DNA of 64,000 bases from the NCBI RefSeq assembly GCF_900142075.1, contig NZ_FQZO01000002.1:248001-312000 (forward strand), written 5' to 3'. The position numbers and the translations under genes were made by a program. This DNA comes from Clostridium amylolyticum. GTDB taxonomy: Bacteria; Bacillota; Clostridia; Clostridiales; Clostridiaceae. The first letter of the stretch is position 1, and every line of letters begins with the position of its first letter. Under the pieces are notes generated by a model. The model worked only from the letters and a program-made list of their open reading frames with translations, was not told the DNA's origin and did not search any database. This document shows, one piece after another, positions 17,345 through 24,848 of this stretch.

Positions 17345-18490
17345 CTATTTAAAATCTGCTTCTGGAGAATTATAAACTTCTCTTTTATCACTCTCAGGTG
17401 CTAATGTTGGTTTACCTGATGGCTTAATAATGTAGTCCCCTAAGAGCCTAGTAACTTCTTTCTTACCTATTGCTGATTCTATCTTGGTTATTCCATCTAG
17501 TTTTTTAGTGTAGATAATGCTTTCTAGGAAACCTTGGCCAAGAAGTATCTCTCCTACTTTATCTTCATCAGCCCATTTTCTATTGCTTCTACCTTCAACA
17601 ACTTTCCAGCCTGGATACTCTTCACCTTGCAGAGCTTGTTCCAAAGCATACTCCTGAACATCTTTAGCCCACTTAGCTAATTCGTCAGCTTTACCTAAGA
17701 TATCAGATATTTCAGCATTATCTAAAACATTAGGGTCTGAGAATTCATATTTAACTAGTTCCAGGTTCTTCTCTGCTCTAGCCTTACATACTGCTTTGGC
17801 TCTACAGAAACCACAGTGGTCACCGGCACAGAATTCCCCTTCACCTTTAAATGCTAATTCTGCAGTAGGCCTTAAGACTTCTTCTGCCCATCCTATTAAC
17901 TCTGCCACTGACATTTCATCAGTAGATATAGAATCTAATCTTGGCTGTATAATCGTCATTTTTACTTTTTCTATGTCATACAGAAATGAGAACTCTGCTA
18001 TAGCTCCTAAGGCATATAATCTCATTTGTTTATTACCTATGGCACTTACAGGAACACCCTTTCCATACTTAAGGTCACATATCTCCATAGTGCCATCTGC
18101 AATTATTACAAAGTCACCGGTACCGAACCCTTCCGGAACCCATTCACTGAAGTCTAATCTTTGTTCTATCTTGAATAATGCATCAGGTGTCTTTGCTTTA
18201 GCTTCTGCCACTTTCTCCATACAAGTATCTACATAAATGTCTACATAGTCTGGCATGTCTGCAGTATAAAGCTCATTAGCTTGTATCTTTTTAACTTCTG
18301 AATTATATTTTCTTGTAGATATAAGTTCTAAATTAATCTTTAGCCCTAATTCTCCTAGCTCATGTGCCAGTGTTCCTTCTCTAGCGAACTCACTGGATGT
18401 GTTTTCAAATTGTTCCTCTAATCTTGCACTAGGAGGACAAGCAAGCCATCTACTTGCCCCACTAGCACTTAGTATTGCATGCTTGGCCAT
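17345..18490 (-). CDS. DUF2800 phage exonuclease (RecB-like PD-(D/E)XK)
   Basis: 381 residues, ATG 18490 overlapping the previous stop (TAATG). The N-terminal SGASRWLACPPSARLEEQF and LAHELGELGL, the central GTGDFVIIADGTMEICDLKYGKG (D...ExK-like nuclease core, about residues 120-145) and the C-terminal cysteine cluster FCAGDHCGFCRAKAVC (about 220-235) are the marks of DUF2800. These nucleases act with DUF2815 SSB and the family A polymerase in phage recombination and replication. The cysteines probably hold an iron-sulfur cluster. Confidence 0.9.
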   Translation of the reverse strand: MAKHAILSASGASRWLACPPSARLEEQFENTSSEFAREGTLAHELGELGLKINLELISTRKYNSEVKKIQANELYTADMPDYVDIYVDTCMEKVAEAKAKTPDALFKIEQRLDFSEWVPEGFGTGDFVIIADGTMEICDLKYGKGVPVSAIGNKQMRLYALGAIAEFSFLYDIEKVKMTIIQPRLDSISTDEMSVAELIGWAEEVLRPTAELAFKGEGEFCAGDHCGFCRAKAVCKARAEKNLELVKYEFSDPNVLDNAEISDILGKADELAKWAKDVQEYALEQALQGEEYPGWKVVEGRSNRKWADEDKVGEILLGQGFLESIIYTKKLDGITKIESAIGKKEVTRLLGDYIIKPSGKPTLAPESDKREVYNSPEADFK

Positions 18491-18906
18491 TATAATAATT
18501 CCTCCGCATCTTTTAGTGCTGCAGCATAGTGTTCTTCTTTTAAGTCAGGAAGTTTGCTAGCACCATATTTTGAGGTAATATCCTTAGCCTCTTTTTGCTT
18601 ACCTGCTTTAATTAGCTTTGTAAATACTGCTCTTACCATTTCCATGGTTACCTTCGGCTCTTCTTTCTCTGCGGAAGGTGCTTGCTCATTAGGCTCTTCC
18701 TGCTTTGGTTCTTCCTTAGGTAGTTCTTCAGATGTTTTTGGGGCTTTAGTTGCTTCCTTCTTACTTTCTTTCTTGGTCTCCTTCGGGGTTTCTACTGGTG
18801 TTGGTTCTCCTTGCTTTGGTTCAACTATCTGAGCCCCATTAGTTCCAAAAGTTTTTATGAAGCTTAGTAGCTCCTCGGTACTGTTAAATTCTGCTGTAAT
18901 TTTCAT
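18490..18906 (-). CDS. Highly charged prophage protein next to the recombination genes
   Basis: 138 residues from ATG 18906 (GGGAGGAAATATAAGT upstream); an upstream in-frame start at 18924 is less well placed. The N-terminus (MKITAEFNSTEELLSFIKTFG) and C-terminus (VTMEMVRAVFTKLIKAGKQK, ending YAAALKDAEELL) look folded. Residues about 35-85 are a Lys/Glu/Pro-rich linker. A similar two-part layout is seen in small genes upstream of DUF2800 in related phages, but no function is known to me. Confidence 0.75.
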   Translation of the reverse strand: MKITAEFNSTEELLSFIKTFGTNGAQIVEPKQGEPTPVETPKETKKESKKEATKAPKTSEELPKEEPKQEEPNEQAPSAEKEEPKVTMEMVRAVFTKLIKAGKQKEAKDITSKYGASKLPDLKEEHYAAALKDAEELL

Positions 18907-18908
18907 AC

Positions 18909-19319
18909 TTATATTTCCTCCCACTCTAATTTATCTAGTAATAAACTGTCATACTCTTTTAACAAGTCAGCCATAATAGGATCTGCTTTGGCCATAATCT
19001 CAAATATCTGTCTTTCTTCAACTTTTGCCTTCCTAGCTAGTAGCTTGCTTTTAATATCTTGCAACTTTCTTAGTTTAGCTTTTTTATTCTCTAGCTCAGA
19101 AATATCAACTCTTTGTATTATCCATGCGCTGGCTTTCTTTGCTGCAGGTTCATTTGACTCTATATAATTCATAAATATAGCTGTTTTCACCCCATATCTT
19201 GTTTCAACAACAACTATGTCTTCCCAGTCTAAATCTTCAATGTCAGTGAAGTAACTATATCTTTTATCTTCAACTTCTGTGCTGAAGTCTTTTAAAAAAC
19301 AGACTTGTGCTATTTGCAT
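18909..19319 (-). CDS. Phage hypothetical protein, paralogue of the next gene, with C-terminal coiled coil
   Basis: 136 residues, ATG 19319 with AAGGGGGAT upstream. Residues about 15-70 (YSYFTDIEDLDWEDIVVVET, then KKASAWIIQRVD) match the whole 79-residue protein encoded at 19334-19573. The rest is a coiled-coil-like tail (LENKKAKLRKLQDIKSKLL). The shared beta-rich core looks like a small SH3- or KOW-like module, but this is only a guess from the alternating pattern. Function unknown. Confidence 0.75.
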   Translation of the reverse strand: MQIAQVCFLKDFSTEVEDKRYSYFTDIEDLDWEDIVVVETRYGVKTAIFMNYIESNEPAAKKASAWIIQRVDISELENKKAKLRKLQDIKSKLLARKAKVEERQIFEIMAKADPIMADLLKEYDSLLLDKLEWEEI

Positions 19320-19333
19320 TTATATATCCCCCT

Positions 19334-19573
19334 TTATATTCCTAGAAACATCTTGGCTTCATAGCCTTCTACATCTACCTTCTGCACAATCCACTTTTCA
19401 GCATTTTTAACATGTTGCTTATTCTCTGTGTACCTAGAGAATATCCCTACACTAAATGAATTGTTTGTAGGTACTACCACTGGATCTCCTTCTTTCAAAT
19501 TCTCAATATCGGTGAAATAGGAGTATTCCATGTATTCTGAATAGCCTGTAAACTTTATTAATGCTACCTTCAA
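19334..19573 (-). CDS. Phage hypothetical protein, short paralogue
   Basis: 79 residues from TTG 19573 with AAGGAGGGATAGT upstream. It shares YSYFTDIExLxxGDxVVV, an IFSRYTE-like segment and AxKWIVQKVD with the N-terminal half of the following gene, and lacks its coiled-coil tail. The two genes are 14 bases apart, so this is a tandem duplication with later divergence. Function unknown. Confidence 0.75.
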   Translation of the reverse strand: MKVALIKFTGYSEYMEYSYFTDIENLKEGDPVVVPTNNSFSVGIFSRYTENKQHVKNAEKWIVQKVDVEGYEAKMFLGI

Positions 19574-19584
19574 ACTATCCCTCC

Positions 19585-19938
19585 TTAAAAATAGCCTTCA
19601 TTGTTTTCTAGTCTTTTTACAATACCTTGTAACTCTTTAGTGAGTGACCTTCTGTCTAACCTTTGTGCTTCATTAACTTTGGTTATAAGCTTTTCAATAA
19701 CATCTATTTCATCTCTTATTCCACCTCTAAGAGCATAAAGGTGACCATCATCACATTTAGAACCTTCTTTGAGATATTTAATTTCTTCTTCAAGTTCCAA
19801 AGCTTTCTCTTCTGCAAAATACTGAATGGCATTCCAAACATCTTCACCCATTGTAGTTATCACTGCATCTTCTAAATCTTTAAGCTCTACTAAACTAACT
19901 GTTTCTTCTTTTAATCTCTTAACCCTGGACACTATCAT
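19585..19938 (-). CDS. Phage hypothetical protein, helical, 117 residues
   Basis: ATG 19938 lies inside the end of the preceding small gene (20-base overlap). The sequence (MIVSRVKRLKEETVSLVELK, later LTKVNEAQRLDRRSLTKEL written as ITKVNEAQRLDRRS) is nearly all helical with many Glu and Lys residues. No family is recognised. Codon use and spacing match the neighbouring early genes. Confidence 0.65.
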   Translation of the reverse strand: MIVSRVKRLKEETVSLVELKDLEDAVITTMGEDVWNAIQYFAEEKALELEEEIKYLKEGSKCDDGHLYALRGGIRDEIDVIEKLITKVNEAQRLDRRSLTKELQGIVKRLENNEGYF

Positions 19939-20074
19939 TGCTTTTCCCTTCCTTTAAAACCTTAGTGATAATCATGATAGAATCGTCAATGTAATCATCA
20001 CCAGGGTTAGGTCCTTCTATAGACCTTAGATTTATTAAAACTTCTTCTAAAGCCTTCCTATATTTTTCTTCCAA
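19919..20074 (-). CDS. 51-residue prophage protein, unknown
   Basis: Frame from TTG 20074 with GAGGTTG upstream. It reads MEEKYRKALEEVLINLRSIE if TTG is read as Met, then PNPGDDYIDDSIMIITKVLK and ends SVQG. It is acidic and helical. The 20-base overlap with the next gene suggests translational coupling. It is real by layout rather than by homology; I know no function. Confidence 0.55.
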   Translation of the reverse strand: MEEKYRKALEEVLINLRSIEGPNPGDDYIDDSIMIITKVLKEGKSNDSVQG

Positions 20075-20140
20075 CTATACAACCTCGCTTTCTTCTGCTA
20101 TACTTGAGTTAGGTAATTTAATTAAACTTTTATTGGTGGC

Positions 20141-20269
20141 TTATGCCATCTCTTTTTTTATGCTTTTTACTATTAACACATCTAGTTGCTGGCTTACATG
20201 AACTGTCTTTGGATCCAGTGGACCATAAAGCTCTATGAATTTATACAACTTTTCTCTAAGCTCCTCCAA
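20141..20269 (-). CDS. Spo0E-like aspartyl-phosphate phosphatase, phage-encoded
   Basis: 42 residues from TTG 20269 (AGAAGGTG 6 bases upstream; an in-frame GTG at 20278 is an alternative). It reads LEELREKLYKFIELYGPLDP then KTVHVSQQLDVLIVKSIKKE. This is the full Spo0E family pattern: one helix, a YGPLD turn, and a second helix with the SQxLD signature. Spo0E-like proteins dephosphorylate Spo0A~P and so delay sporulation. Here the gene is in the early operon, 1 base after the zinc-finger gene. A prophage could use it to keep the host out of sporulation; that last step is inference. Confidence 0.85.
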   Translation of the reverse strand: MEELREKLYKFIELYGPLDPKTVHVSQQLDVLIVKSIKKEMA

Positions 20270-20270
20270 G

Positions 20271-20453
20271 CTATTCACCTTCTTTCTTAAAATGCCTTAT
20301 GTATTCGTCTAGGCATTCTTCACATACTACTTCACCGTTAAAGTTGTAGTACTCTTCACCAGTAAAAATCCCATTACCACACTGTAGACATCTATCAACC
20401 TCAATCGATTGTGGTTGTTCCGGACGATAATCATACATACTATCTGGTAACAT
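20271..20453 (-). CDS. Small zinc-finger protein of the prophage
   Basis: 60 residues from ATG 20453 with AAGGAGGTGATAG upstream; an apparent GTG start at 20462 lies inside that site. Two CxxC pairs (CLQCG and CEECL) bracket a FTGEEYYNFNGEVV hairpin, giving a four-cysteine zinc ribbon. Such small phage fingers are common among early genes and of unknown target. The Spo0E-like gene follows 1 base after its stop. Confidence 0.75.
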   Translation of the reverse strand: MLPDSMYDYRPEQPQSIEVDRCLQCGNGIFTGEEYYNFNGEVVCEECLDEYIRHFKKEGE

Positions 20454-20466
20454 CTCTATCACCTCC

Positions 20467-20568
20467 TTAATAAGTTGTAAGAGCTATGGCAAGCAGTGTT
20501 CCAAATACAGCCATGCTTCCAAGTAGGCCGATAGCACAGTCAATTATTTTATCTTTATGCCTATTCAT
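20467..20568 (-). CDS. 33-residue membrane peptide
   Basis: ATG 20568 overlaps the antirepressor stop (TAATG). It encodes MNRHKDKIIDCAIGLLGSMA and on to LLAIALTTY: a basic N-terminus and one hydrophobic helix. There is only a weak GGTGCAG ribosome binding site, so coupling to the upstream gene is likely. Function unknown. Confidence 0.5.
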   Translation of the reverse strand: MNRHKDKIIDCAIGLLGSMAVFGTLLAIALTTY

Positions 20569-21380
20569 TATGCTGCACCATATTTAATGGCCATCTCTTT
20601 TACTATTAAGCAATAGACTTCAATTAGTCTCTTATCAACACCTATCACATCAAGCTTAGTTACTTTTTTGCTTTTACTAATGCTACCTGTTTCAGCTAAT
20701 ACATTCTTTTTCATATTTGAGAGTCTAATTCCTAACCTAGCTCCAGCTCTTTCATCAAGTAGCTTGTAGCTCTCTTCTCTCACATCTCTGATATGATCAA
20801 AGCCTCCTAGTTTTTGAGCTATTGCATTAATAAGCTTAGTAGTATCACTCCTCCATGAATTAGGATTAAGTGTGTACACATCTCTCATGCTTTGTATCTC
20901 TTGCTTAGTTTTTTCAACTCCTGCTTTAGCATCTAAAGCATTATTATTAGCTTGATTTAACTGTTCTCTTAGGTCCTTTAAGGCTTGTGCTTGCATTATT
21001 ATTAGATCTTCTATGCATGAAGGCTTTGCTTCCTTAGCTCTAAAATAGTTATTAACAAGTTCTCTTTGAACCTGCCAAGCTAAATCATCTGTAAGAGACT
21101 TAACTAGCATTAGATACCCACTTTCGGTTATTAAAAACCCAATAGGTGCAAATTTATCAAATCCGAAGGTTGAGGAAAATTCTTCTCCGACCTCGCTCTT
21201 TTTAATTTCAAAGTAATCTAAACCATCGATAAAATGCTTTTTGTTATTACTAAAGTTTTTTCTAGAAGTCCCATCTACTCTTTCATGAAGATTATCTATG
21301 TCTTTGAAAGTTATTATCCTTTGGCCATTAAATTCTTTCACTTGTAAATCTTGATTTTTGATCTTTACTAAATTAGTCAT
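20568..21380 (-). CDS. Phage antirepressor, ORF6N plus ORF6C domains
   Basis: 270 residues, ATG 21380 with AAAGGAGGACG upstream. Residues about 10-110 form the ORF6N/Bro-like DNA-binding domain: QRIITFKDIDNLHERVDGTS, then NFSNNKKHFIDGLDYFEIKK and LITESGYLMLVKSL. The middle is coiled coil. Residues about 160-265 (LNPNSWRSDTTKLINAIAQK, LDERAGARLGIRL) are the ORF6C-type tail. Such proteins antagonise the phage repressor or regulate early genes. It is the first large gene after the Cro/excisionase pair. Confidence 0.88.
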   Translation of the reverse strand: MTNLVKIKNQDLQVKEFNGQRIITFKDIDNLHERVDGTSRKNFSNNKKHFIDGLDYFEIKKSEVGEEFSSTFGFDKFAPIGFLITESGYLMLVKSLTDDLAWQVQRELVNNYFRAKEAKPSCIEDLIIMQAQALKDLREQLNQANNNALDAKAGVEKTKQEIQSMRDVYTLNPNSWRSDTTKLINAIAQKLGGFDHIRDVREESYKLLDERAGARLGIRLSNMKKNVLAETGSISKSKKVTKLDVIGVDKRLIEVYCLIVKEMAIKYGAA

Positions 21381-21538
21381 TGATCGTCCTCCTTTAGGTT
21401 TTTATAACTACATCCAACTTTATTTCTCTTTTGTGACAACTGATCTACCATTGCGGTAAAGAAGAATTTTAAAAGAAATGAATAAACGTTTATAAATTGG
21501 TTAGACTGGAATAATGGAAAGGTATTTGGATTTTTGCT

Positions 21539-21787
21539 TTATAAAACTCTTTTCTCTTTAGTTATGTTTTCTAGCCACATATCTAGGAGCTCTCTATTAA
21601 CTAGAAATTTAGCTCCTACTCTGAATGCCGGGAAACCTGAGTTCTGACTATGTGCTAATTCCATTAGCTTGTCTCTTCCTATACCGGTGTACGCAACACA
21701 TTCTGCTATAGTTAAAGTTGCTTTTGGCTTAGTTTCTCTGATAGCTTCTGTGATGGCAGCCTTTATGATATCAATCGTTAGTTCCAT
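21539..21787 (-). CDS. Excisionase-type winged-helix DNA-binding protein
   Basis: 82 residues, ATG 21787. The start overlaps the Cro-like gene by 17 bases and uses AAGGAGG inside it. TLTIAECVAYTGIGRDKLMELA and FPAFRVGAKFLVNRELLDMW follow the excisionase/MerR-like helix-turn-helix and wing pattern. It probably bends attachment-site DNA for excision or acts as an early regulator. Confidence 0.8.
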   Translation of the reverse strand: MELTIDIIKAAITEAIRETKPKATLTIAECVAYTGIGRDKLMELAHSQNSGFPAFRVGAKFLVNRELLDMWLENITKEKRVL

Positions 21788-21998
21788 CCTCTTTATCCTC
21801 CTTTTCAGACGCAGAAATAAGATCTGTTACTGAATAAACTCCTAAAGCTTCTGATAATTTTTCTAAAGTTTTCATGGTTGGATTCTTAGTTTTATTATTT
21901 TCTAAGTCACTAATGTACCCTATTGAAATATTGGCTTTTTCTGACAATTGTCTTAGTGTAAGTCCACTTTTTTGTCGAAAGAATTTTATTTTATTCAA
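21771..21998 (-). CDS. Cro-like HTH_3 repressor
   Basis: 75 residues from TTG 21998 with AAGGAGG upstream. Residues 4-58 form an XRE/HTH_3 domain (LTLRQLSEKANISIGYISDLENN). The recognition helix resembles that of the divergent repressor (SVGYLSDIEKG), so both proteins may read the same operators. It is transcribed leftwards from the control region as the first early gene, the position of Cro. Confidence 0.85.
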   Translation of the reverse strand: MNKIKFFRQKSGLTLRQLSEKANISIGYISDLENNKTKNPTMKTLEKLSEALGVYSVTDLISASEKEDKEDGTND

Positions 21999-22016
21999 AT
22001 TCTTTTACCTCCTTTT

Positions 22017-22176
22017 TTCTCTGTAAGAGAATTATATATCATTTTCTCTATCAGAGTAAACATTCATATTTCTCCAAGAGAGAAATTTAGCTTTATTTGT
22101 CTAAACTTTCCTTAATTTCTCTCTTATTTTCGTTGACAAAGAAAATTTTTAATATTATAATTTCACTTATAGAGAA
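22017..22176. promoter_or_regulatory. Lysogeny control region: four operators and a half-site between divergent repressor genes
   Basis: A repeated palindrome TTCTCTnnnAGAGAA occurs at 22017-22031 (perfect), 22044-22058, 22070-22084 and 22162-22176 (one mismatch each), with a half-site at 22117-22122. The leftward promoter has TTTACT (22055-22060) and TATAAT (22031-22036), 18 apart. It is covered by the first two operators. The rightward promoter is covered on its start side by the last one. Confidence 0.85.
22133..22161 (+). promoter_or_regulatory. Consensus sigma-A promoter of the phage repressor
   Basis: TTGACA (22133-22138), 17-base spacer, TATAAT (22156-22161): a perfect consensus promoter. 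An operator abuts the -10 box (22162-22176), so autoregulation of the repressor is likely. Confidence 0.9.
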
Positions 22177-22197
22177 ACTTATTAAGGGGTGTTATCA

Positions 22198-22845
22198 ATG
22201 ATAGGAAAAAACATTAGAAAACTACGACAATCTAGAAAACTAACATTAAGTGCATTAGCAAATAAAATATCTGTATCAGTTGGTTATTTGAGCGATATTG
22301 AAAAGGGTAACAAGACTAATCCTTCTTTAGAATTTTTAACCAAATTAGCAGATGCTTTAGAAGTACCTTTAGATTACTTAACAAGAAAATCTGCAAAAGC
22401 ATTAATTGAAGATAGATTAGAAGAGTTAGATATGAATTTTGAAAAGCTCTCTGATGAGACTAAAATACCCTTGATATTTTTTGAAAAATTAGATGATATT
22501 ATTCCTGATGAAGGTGACTATAATCAAATTCAAAAAATTGCTAGGACTTTAAATATGGAGCCTTCTATTCTTGCAGAAGCTCTTTACAGGCAACAACCAC
22601 CTATATATGAAGGTATATCATTAAATTCTGAAGATGGTTTTAGAGTAGAAGAAAACACAGTTACTTATGGATCTGATGATAAAATCCATGACCCAGAAGA
22701 TGCTATGGCCTTTCTTATAAAGCAGCCTTCCTTAGCAGCTTATGGCGGATATGACCCAAAGACTATGAGTGATGAAGAAATAGTGGAGTTCGCTAATGAA
22801 CTATTAAGACAGCTGAAGTTATTAGGATTTAAGTATAAGAAGTAG
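22198..22845 (+). CDS. Phage repressor, ImmR-like with N-terminal HTH_3
   Basis: 215 residues from ATG 22198 (AAGGGGTG upstream; an in-frame GTG at 22189 lies in that site). Residues 3-60 are the HTH_3 domain (KLTLSALANKISVSVGYLSD). Residues about 65-140 look like a second, degenerate regulatory HTH region. There is no S24 LexA-like peptidase with Ser-Lys dyad. Instead an ImmA-like metallopeptidase follows 8 bases later, so induction is probably by repressor cleavage as in ICEBs1 ImmR/ImmA. Confidence 0.88.
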   Translation: MIGKNIRKLRQSRKLTLSALANKISVSVGYLSDIEKGNKTNPSLEFLTKLADALEVPLDYLTRKSAKALIEDRLEELDMNFEKLSDETKIPLIFFEKLDDIIPDEGDYNQIQKIARTLNMEPSILAEALYRQQPPIYEGISLNSEDGFRVEENTVTYGSDDKIHDPEDAMAFLIKQPSLAAYGGYDPKTMSDEEIVEFANELLRQLKLLGFKYKK

Positions 22846-22853
22846 GTGTTACT

Positions 22854-23294
22854 ATGCTTGGGTATAAATGGATTGATGATATTATTTTAGGATTAATTGA
22901 TAGATATGGTACAAATAACATTTATGAAATATGCAATGATGAAGGCATTAAAATAGTAAAGCTGGATCCTGAGAATATTTTACTTAATAAAAAAGAAGCT
23001 TATTACTATAGAGATATAGAAGGGAATGAGGTTATCTTTATCCGGAACAACCTGGATCCAAATTTAGAACAGTTCATACTTAAGCATGAATTAGGTCATG
23101 CATTGTTGCACCCTGATATACTTAGCGCACCTTATACCTTATCAAACACAGGTAAGCTAGAAAGGCAGGCCAATTATTTTGCTTTGAAACTATCCAACTT
23201 GAAGTTTGATAGAGTTGAGCTGGAAGGAATGACTCTTGAGCAGATTTCTAAATACTTTAAAATTCCATATAAACCATTAGAACAATTATTTTGA
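22854..23294 (+). CDS. ImmA/IrrE-family zinc metallopeptidase
   Basis: 146 residues, ATG 22854 with AGTAGGTG upstream. The zinc motif HExxH is seen as HELGHALLHP (about residues 79-88). The third ligand is probably the Glu in LERQANYFALKL (about 105). The family cleaves the partner repressor when the element is induced. Gene order repressor-peptidase with an 8-base gap matches the ICEBs1 and phi105 systems. Confidence 0.92.
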   Translation: MLGYKWIDDIILGLIDRYGTNNIYEICNDEGIKIVKLDPENILLNKKEAYYYRDIEGNEVIFIRNNLDPNLEQFILKHELGHALLHPDILSAPYTLSNTGKLERQANYFALKLSNLKFDRVELEGMTLEQISKYFKIPYKPLEQLF

Positions 23295-23296
23295 CC

Positions 23297-23541
23297 GGAA
23301 ACACGGAAACAGAATTTCTTATATATAATATAAACACGTATTTAGGCATGTATAGGTATATACGTATATGCCTAATTATATAAATAATACTTTATATATA
23401 AATTGTGTTTCCGTTGTTTCCAATAACACTATAAGCCTTGTTATTACTAGGTTTATGCCGGAAACAATACTGGAAACAGAACGATTTTTAGTGTTTCCGT
23501 TGTTTCCATTAGAAAATATTGTAAAACAAAGCTTTGTTTCC
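23297..23541. repeat. GTTTCC-rich iteron block B (9 copies), second copy of block A
   Basis: Nine copies of GTTTCC or its complement in the same relative layout as at 10187-10473: a starting GGAAAC pair, an AT-rich imperfect dyad (23344-23373), a GTTTCC pair, a GGAAAC pair, another GTTTCC pair and a single. Bases 23364-23412 are identical to 10265-10313. Both copies have the same orientation. It lies between the peptidase and the integrase and makes a spurious N-terminal extension of the integrase frame. Confidence 0.8.
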
Positions 23542-23568
23542 ACTAGTTTATATGAAAGGAGAAAAGAT

Positions 23569-24753
23569 ATGGCTAGAAAAACAAACTATACAAAAAACGG
23601 TATTGATTATTTTAGGGTGACAGCTACAGTCGGTAAAGATGGTAATGGTAAGCCAATAAGAAAAGAATTTCTAGGTAAGTGCAAAACAGAAGCAGAAGGC
23701 AAAAGGGATGATTATTTAAACGGTATAAAAAATGGTCTTAACGTAGATTTTAAAGATGTAGCTTTAGGTCCACTAATGCATATGTGGTTGTTTGAAATCA
23801 TTAGAGTAGATAAAAATATAAAGCCTCCAACATTTTCTAGGTATGAAGGGGTTTTCAGGAAATATATTAAAGATAGTGAAATATACGGACTTAAACTGAA
23901 TGGCCTAAAAACCATATTGATACAAAGGTATTACAATAAACTATATAAGAACGGTACTTCATCATATAGCATTAACTATCTCAATAAATTATTATGTCAA
24001 TTCTTTAATTATGCAGTGGAAGAAAATTATATTCTAAAAAATCCTTGCAAATCAAGAAAATCAATAGTTATTCCAGGAGAAGTTAAACTTGAAGATGAAG
24101 AAGATTCCCTAGAATATTTTACAACAGAAGAAATAGAAAAGCTAAAGGCAGCACTTGAAGGGCATAGTTTGAAAGGGCTTGTACTTCTCGCTCTGGGTAC
24201 CGGCATGAGACGAGGAGAGCTATTAGGTTTGGCTTGGACAGATATTAATTATAAAAATCTAACAATAACGGTAAAAAGAACAGTAAGCAGAACTCATATA
24301 ATTGAATCTGACGGATCTAGGGTTTATAAGACTATAGTACAAACCCCTAAGACTAAAAGCTCAATTAGAAAGGTCTCATTTCCTGAGAAGCTAATCCCAA
24401 TATTAAAAGAAGTAGAAGTAAAACAGAAAAAAGCAAAAATGAAAGCCGGCAGTTCTTATATTAAACAAGATTATGATTTTGTTTTTACTACAGCAAGTGG
24501 TAATCTTCTCAACGTAGCTAATGTATCTCGCTCATGGAGTAATCTATTATCAAAGAATAAAATACCACATAGAAAATTTCATGCTCTTAGACATACCTTT
24601 GCTACTCAACTTTTTGCAAAAGGTCAAGATGTTGAGGTTGTTTCTAAACTACTAGGTCATAGTAGCTCTGAAATAACACGAAAAACTTATATTCATGTGT
24701 TACCGGAGGATAAGGTTTCATCAGTTGCATTATTAAATGATTTATTTGGGTAG
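23569..24753 (+). CDS. Phage tyrosine integrase
   Basis: 394 residues from ATG 23569 with GAAAGGAG upstream; the longer open frame back to 23368 is repeat sequence. An N-terminal Arm/AP2-like domain (KNGIDYFRVTATVGKDGNGK) binds arm sites. A core-binding SAM-like domain follows (about residues 60-150). The catalytic domain has Arg in TGMRRGELLGL (about 212), HALRHTF (about 337), LGHSS (about 362) and the nucleophile Tyr in KTYIHV (about 373). It catalyses integration next to the tRNA-Glu gene. Two AGTGTGGGAAA repeats after the stop may be its arm sites. Confidence 0.95.
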   Translation: MARKTNYTKNGIDYFRVTATVGKDGNGKPIRKEFLGKCKTEAEGKRDDYLNGIKNGLNVDFKDVALGPLMHMWLFEIIRVDKNIKPPTFSRYEGVFRKYIKDSEIYGLKLNGLKTILIQRYYNKLYKNGTSSYSINYLNKLLCQFFNYAVEENYILKNPCKSRKSIVIPGEVKLEDEEDSLEYFTTEEIEKLKAALEGHSLKGLVLLALGTGMRRGELLGLAWTDINYKNLTITVKRTVSRTHIIESDGSRVYKTIVQTPKTKSSIRKVSFPEKLIPILKEVEVKQKKAKMKAGSSYIKQDYDFVFTTASGNLLNVANVSRSWSNLLSKNKIPHRKFHALRHTFATQLFAKGQDVEVVSKLLGHSSSEITRKTYIHVLPEDKVSSVALLNDLFG

Positions 24754-24772
24754 ATTATTTTTTTTAAATTTC

Positions 24773-24797
24773 TAGTGTGGGAAAAGTGTGGGAAAAC
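24773..24797. promoter_or_regulatory. Direct repeats between integrase and tRNA, candidate integrase arm sites
   Basis: AGTGTGGGAAA occurs twice in tandem with a 1-base offset, 20-45 bases after the integrase stop and about 60 bases before the tRNA 3' end. The position suits integrase arm-type sites of attR or attL. Binding is inferred from position only. Confidence 0.4.
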
Positions 24798-24798
24798 A

Positions 24799-24840
24799 GA
24801 AAAAAGCACCATGCTTTAAATCCTTAAAACATAGTGCTTT
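24799..24840 (-). terminator. Terminator of the tRNA-Glu transcript
   Basis: Minus-strand stem of 11 bp with one G-U pair (AAAGCACTATG / CATGGTGCTTT), then TTTCTGTTTT. It lies 9 bases after the tRNA 3' end, inside what is phage-derived or junction DNA. Confidence 0.75.
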
Positions 24841-24848
24841 CAAGTATT

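Noticed and set aside
21381..21538. 24-codon open frame before the antirepressor
   Set aside because: No ribosome binding site and nothing recognisable in the peptide.
23368..23568. N-terminal extension of the integrase frame (67 codons)
   Set aside because: It translates the GTTTCC repeat block; the ATG at 23569 has a proper ribosome binding site and gives the normal integrase length.
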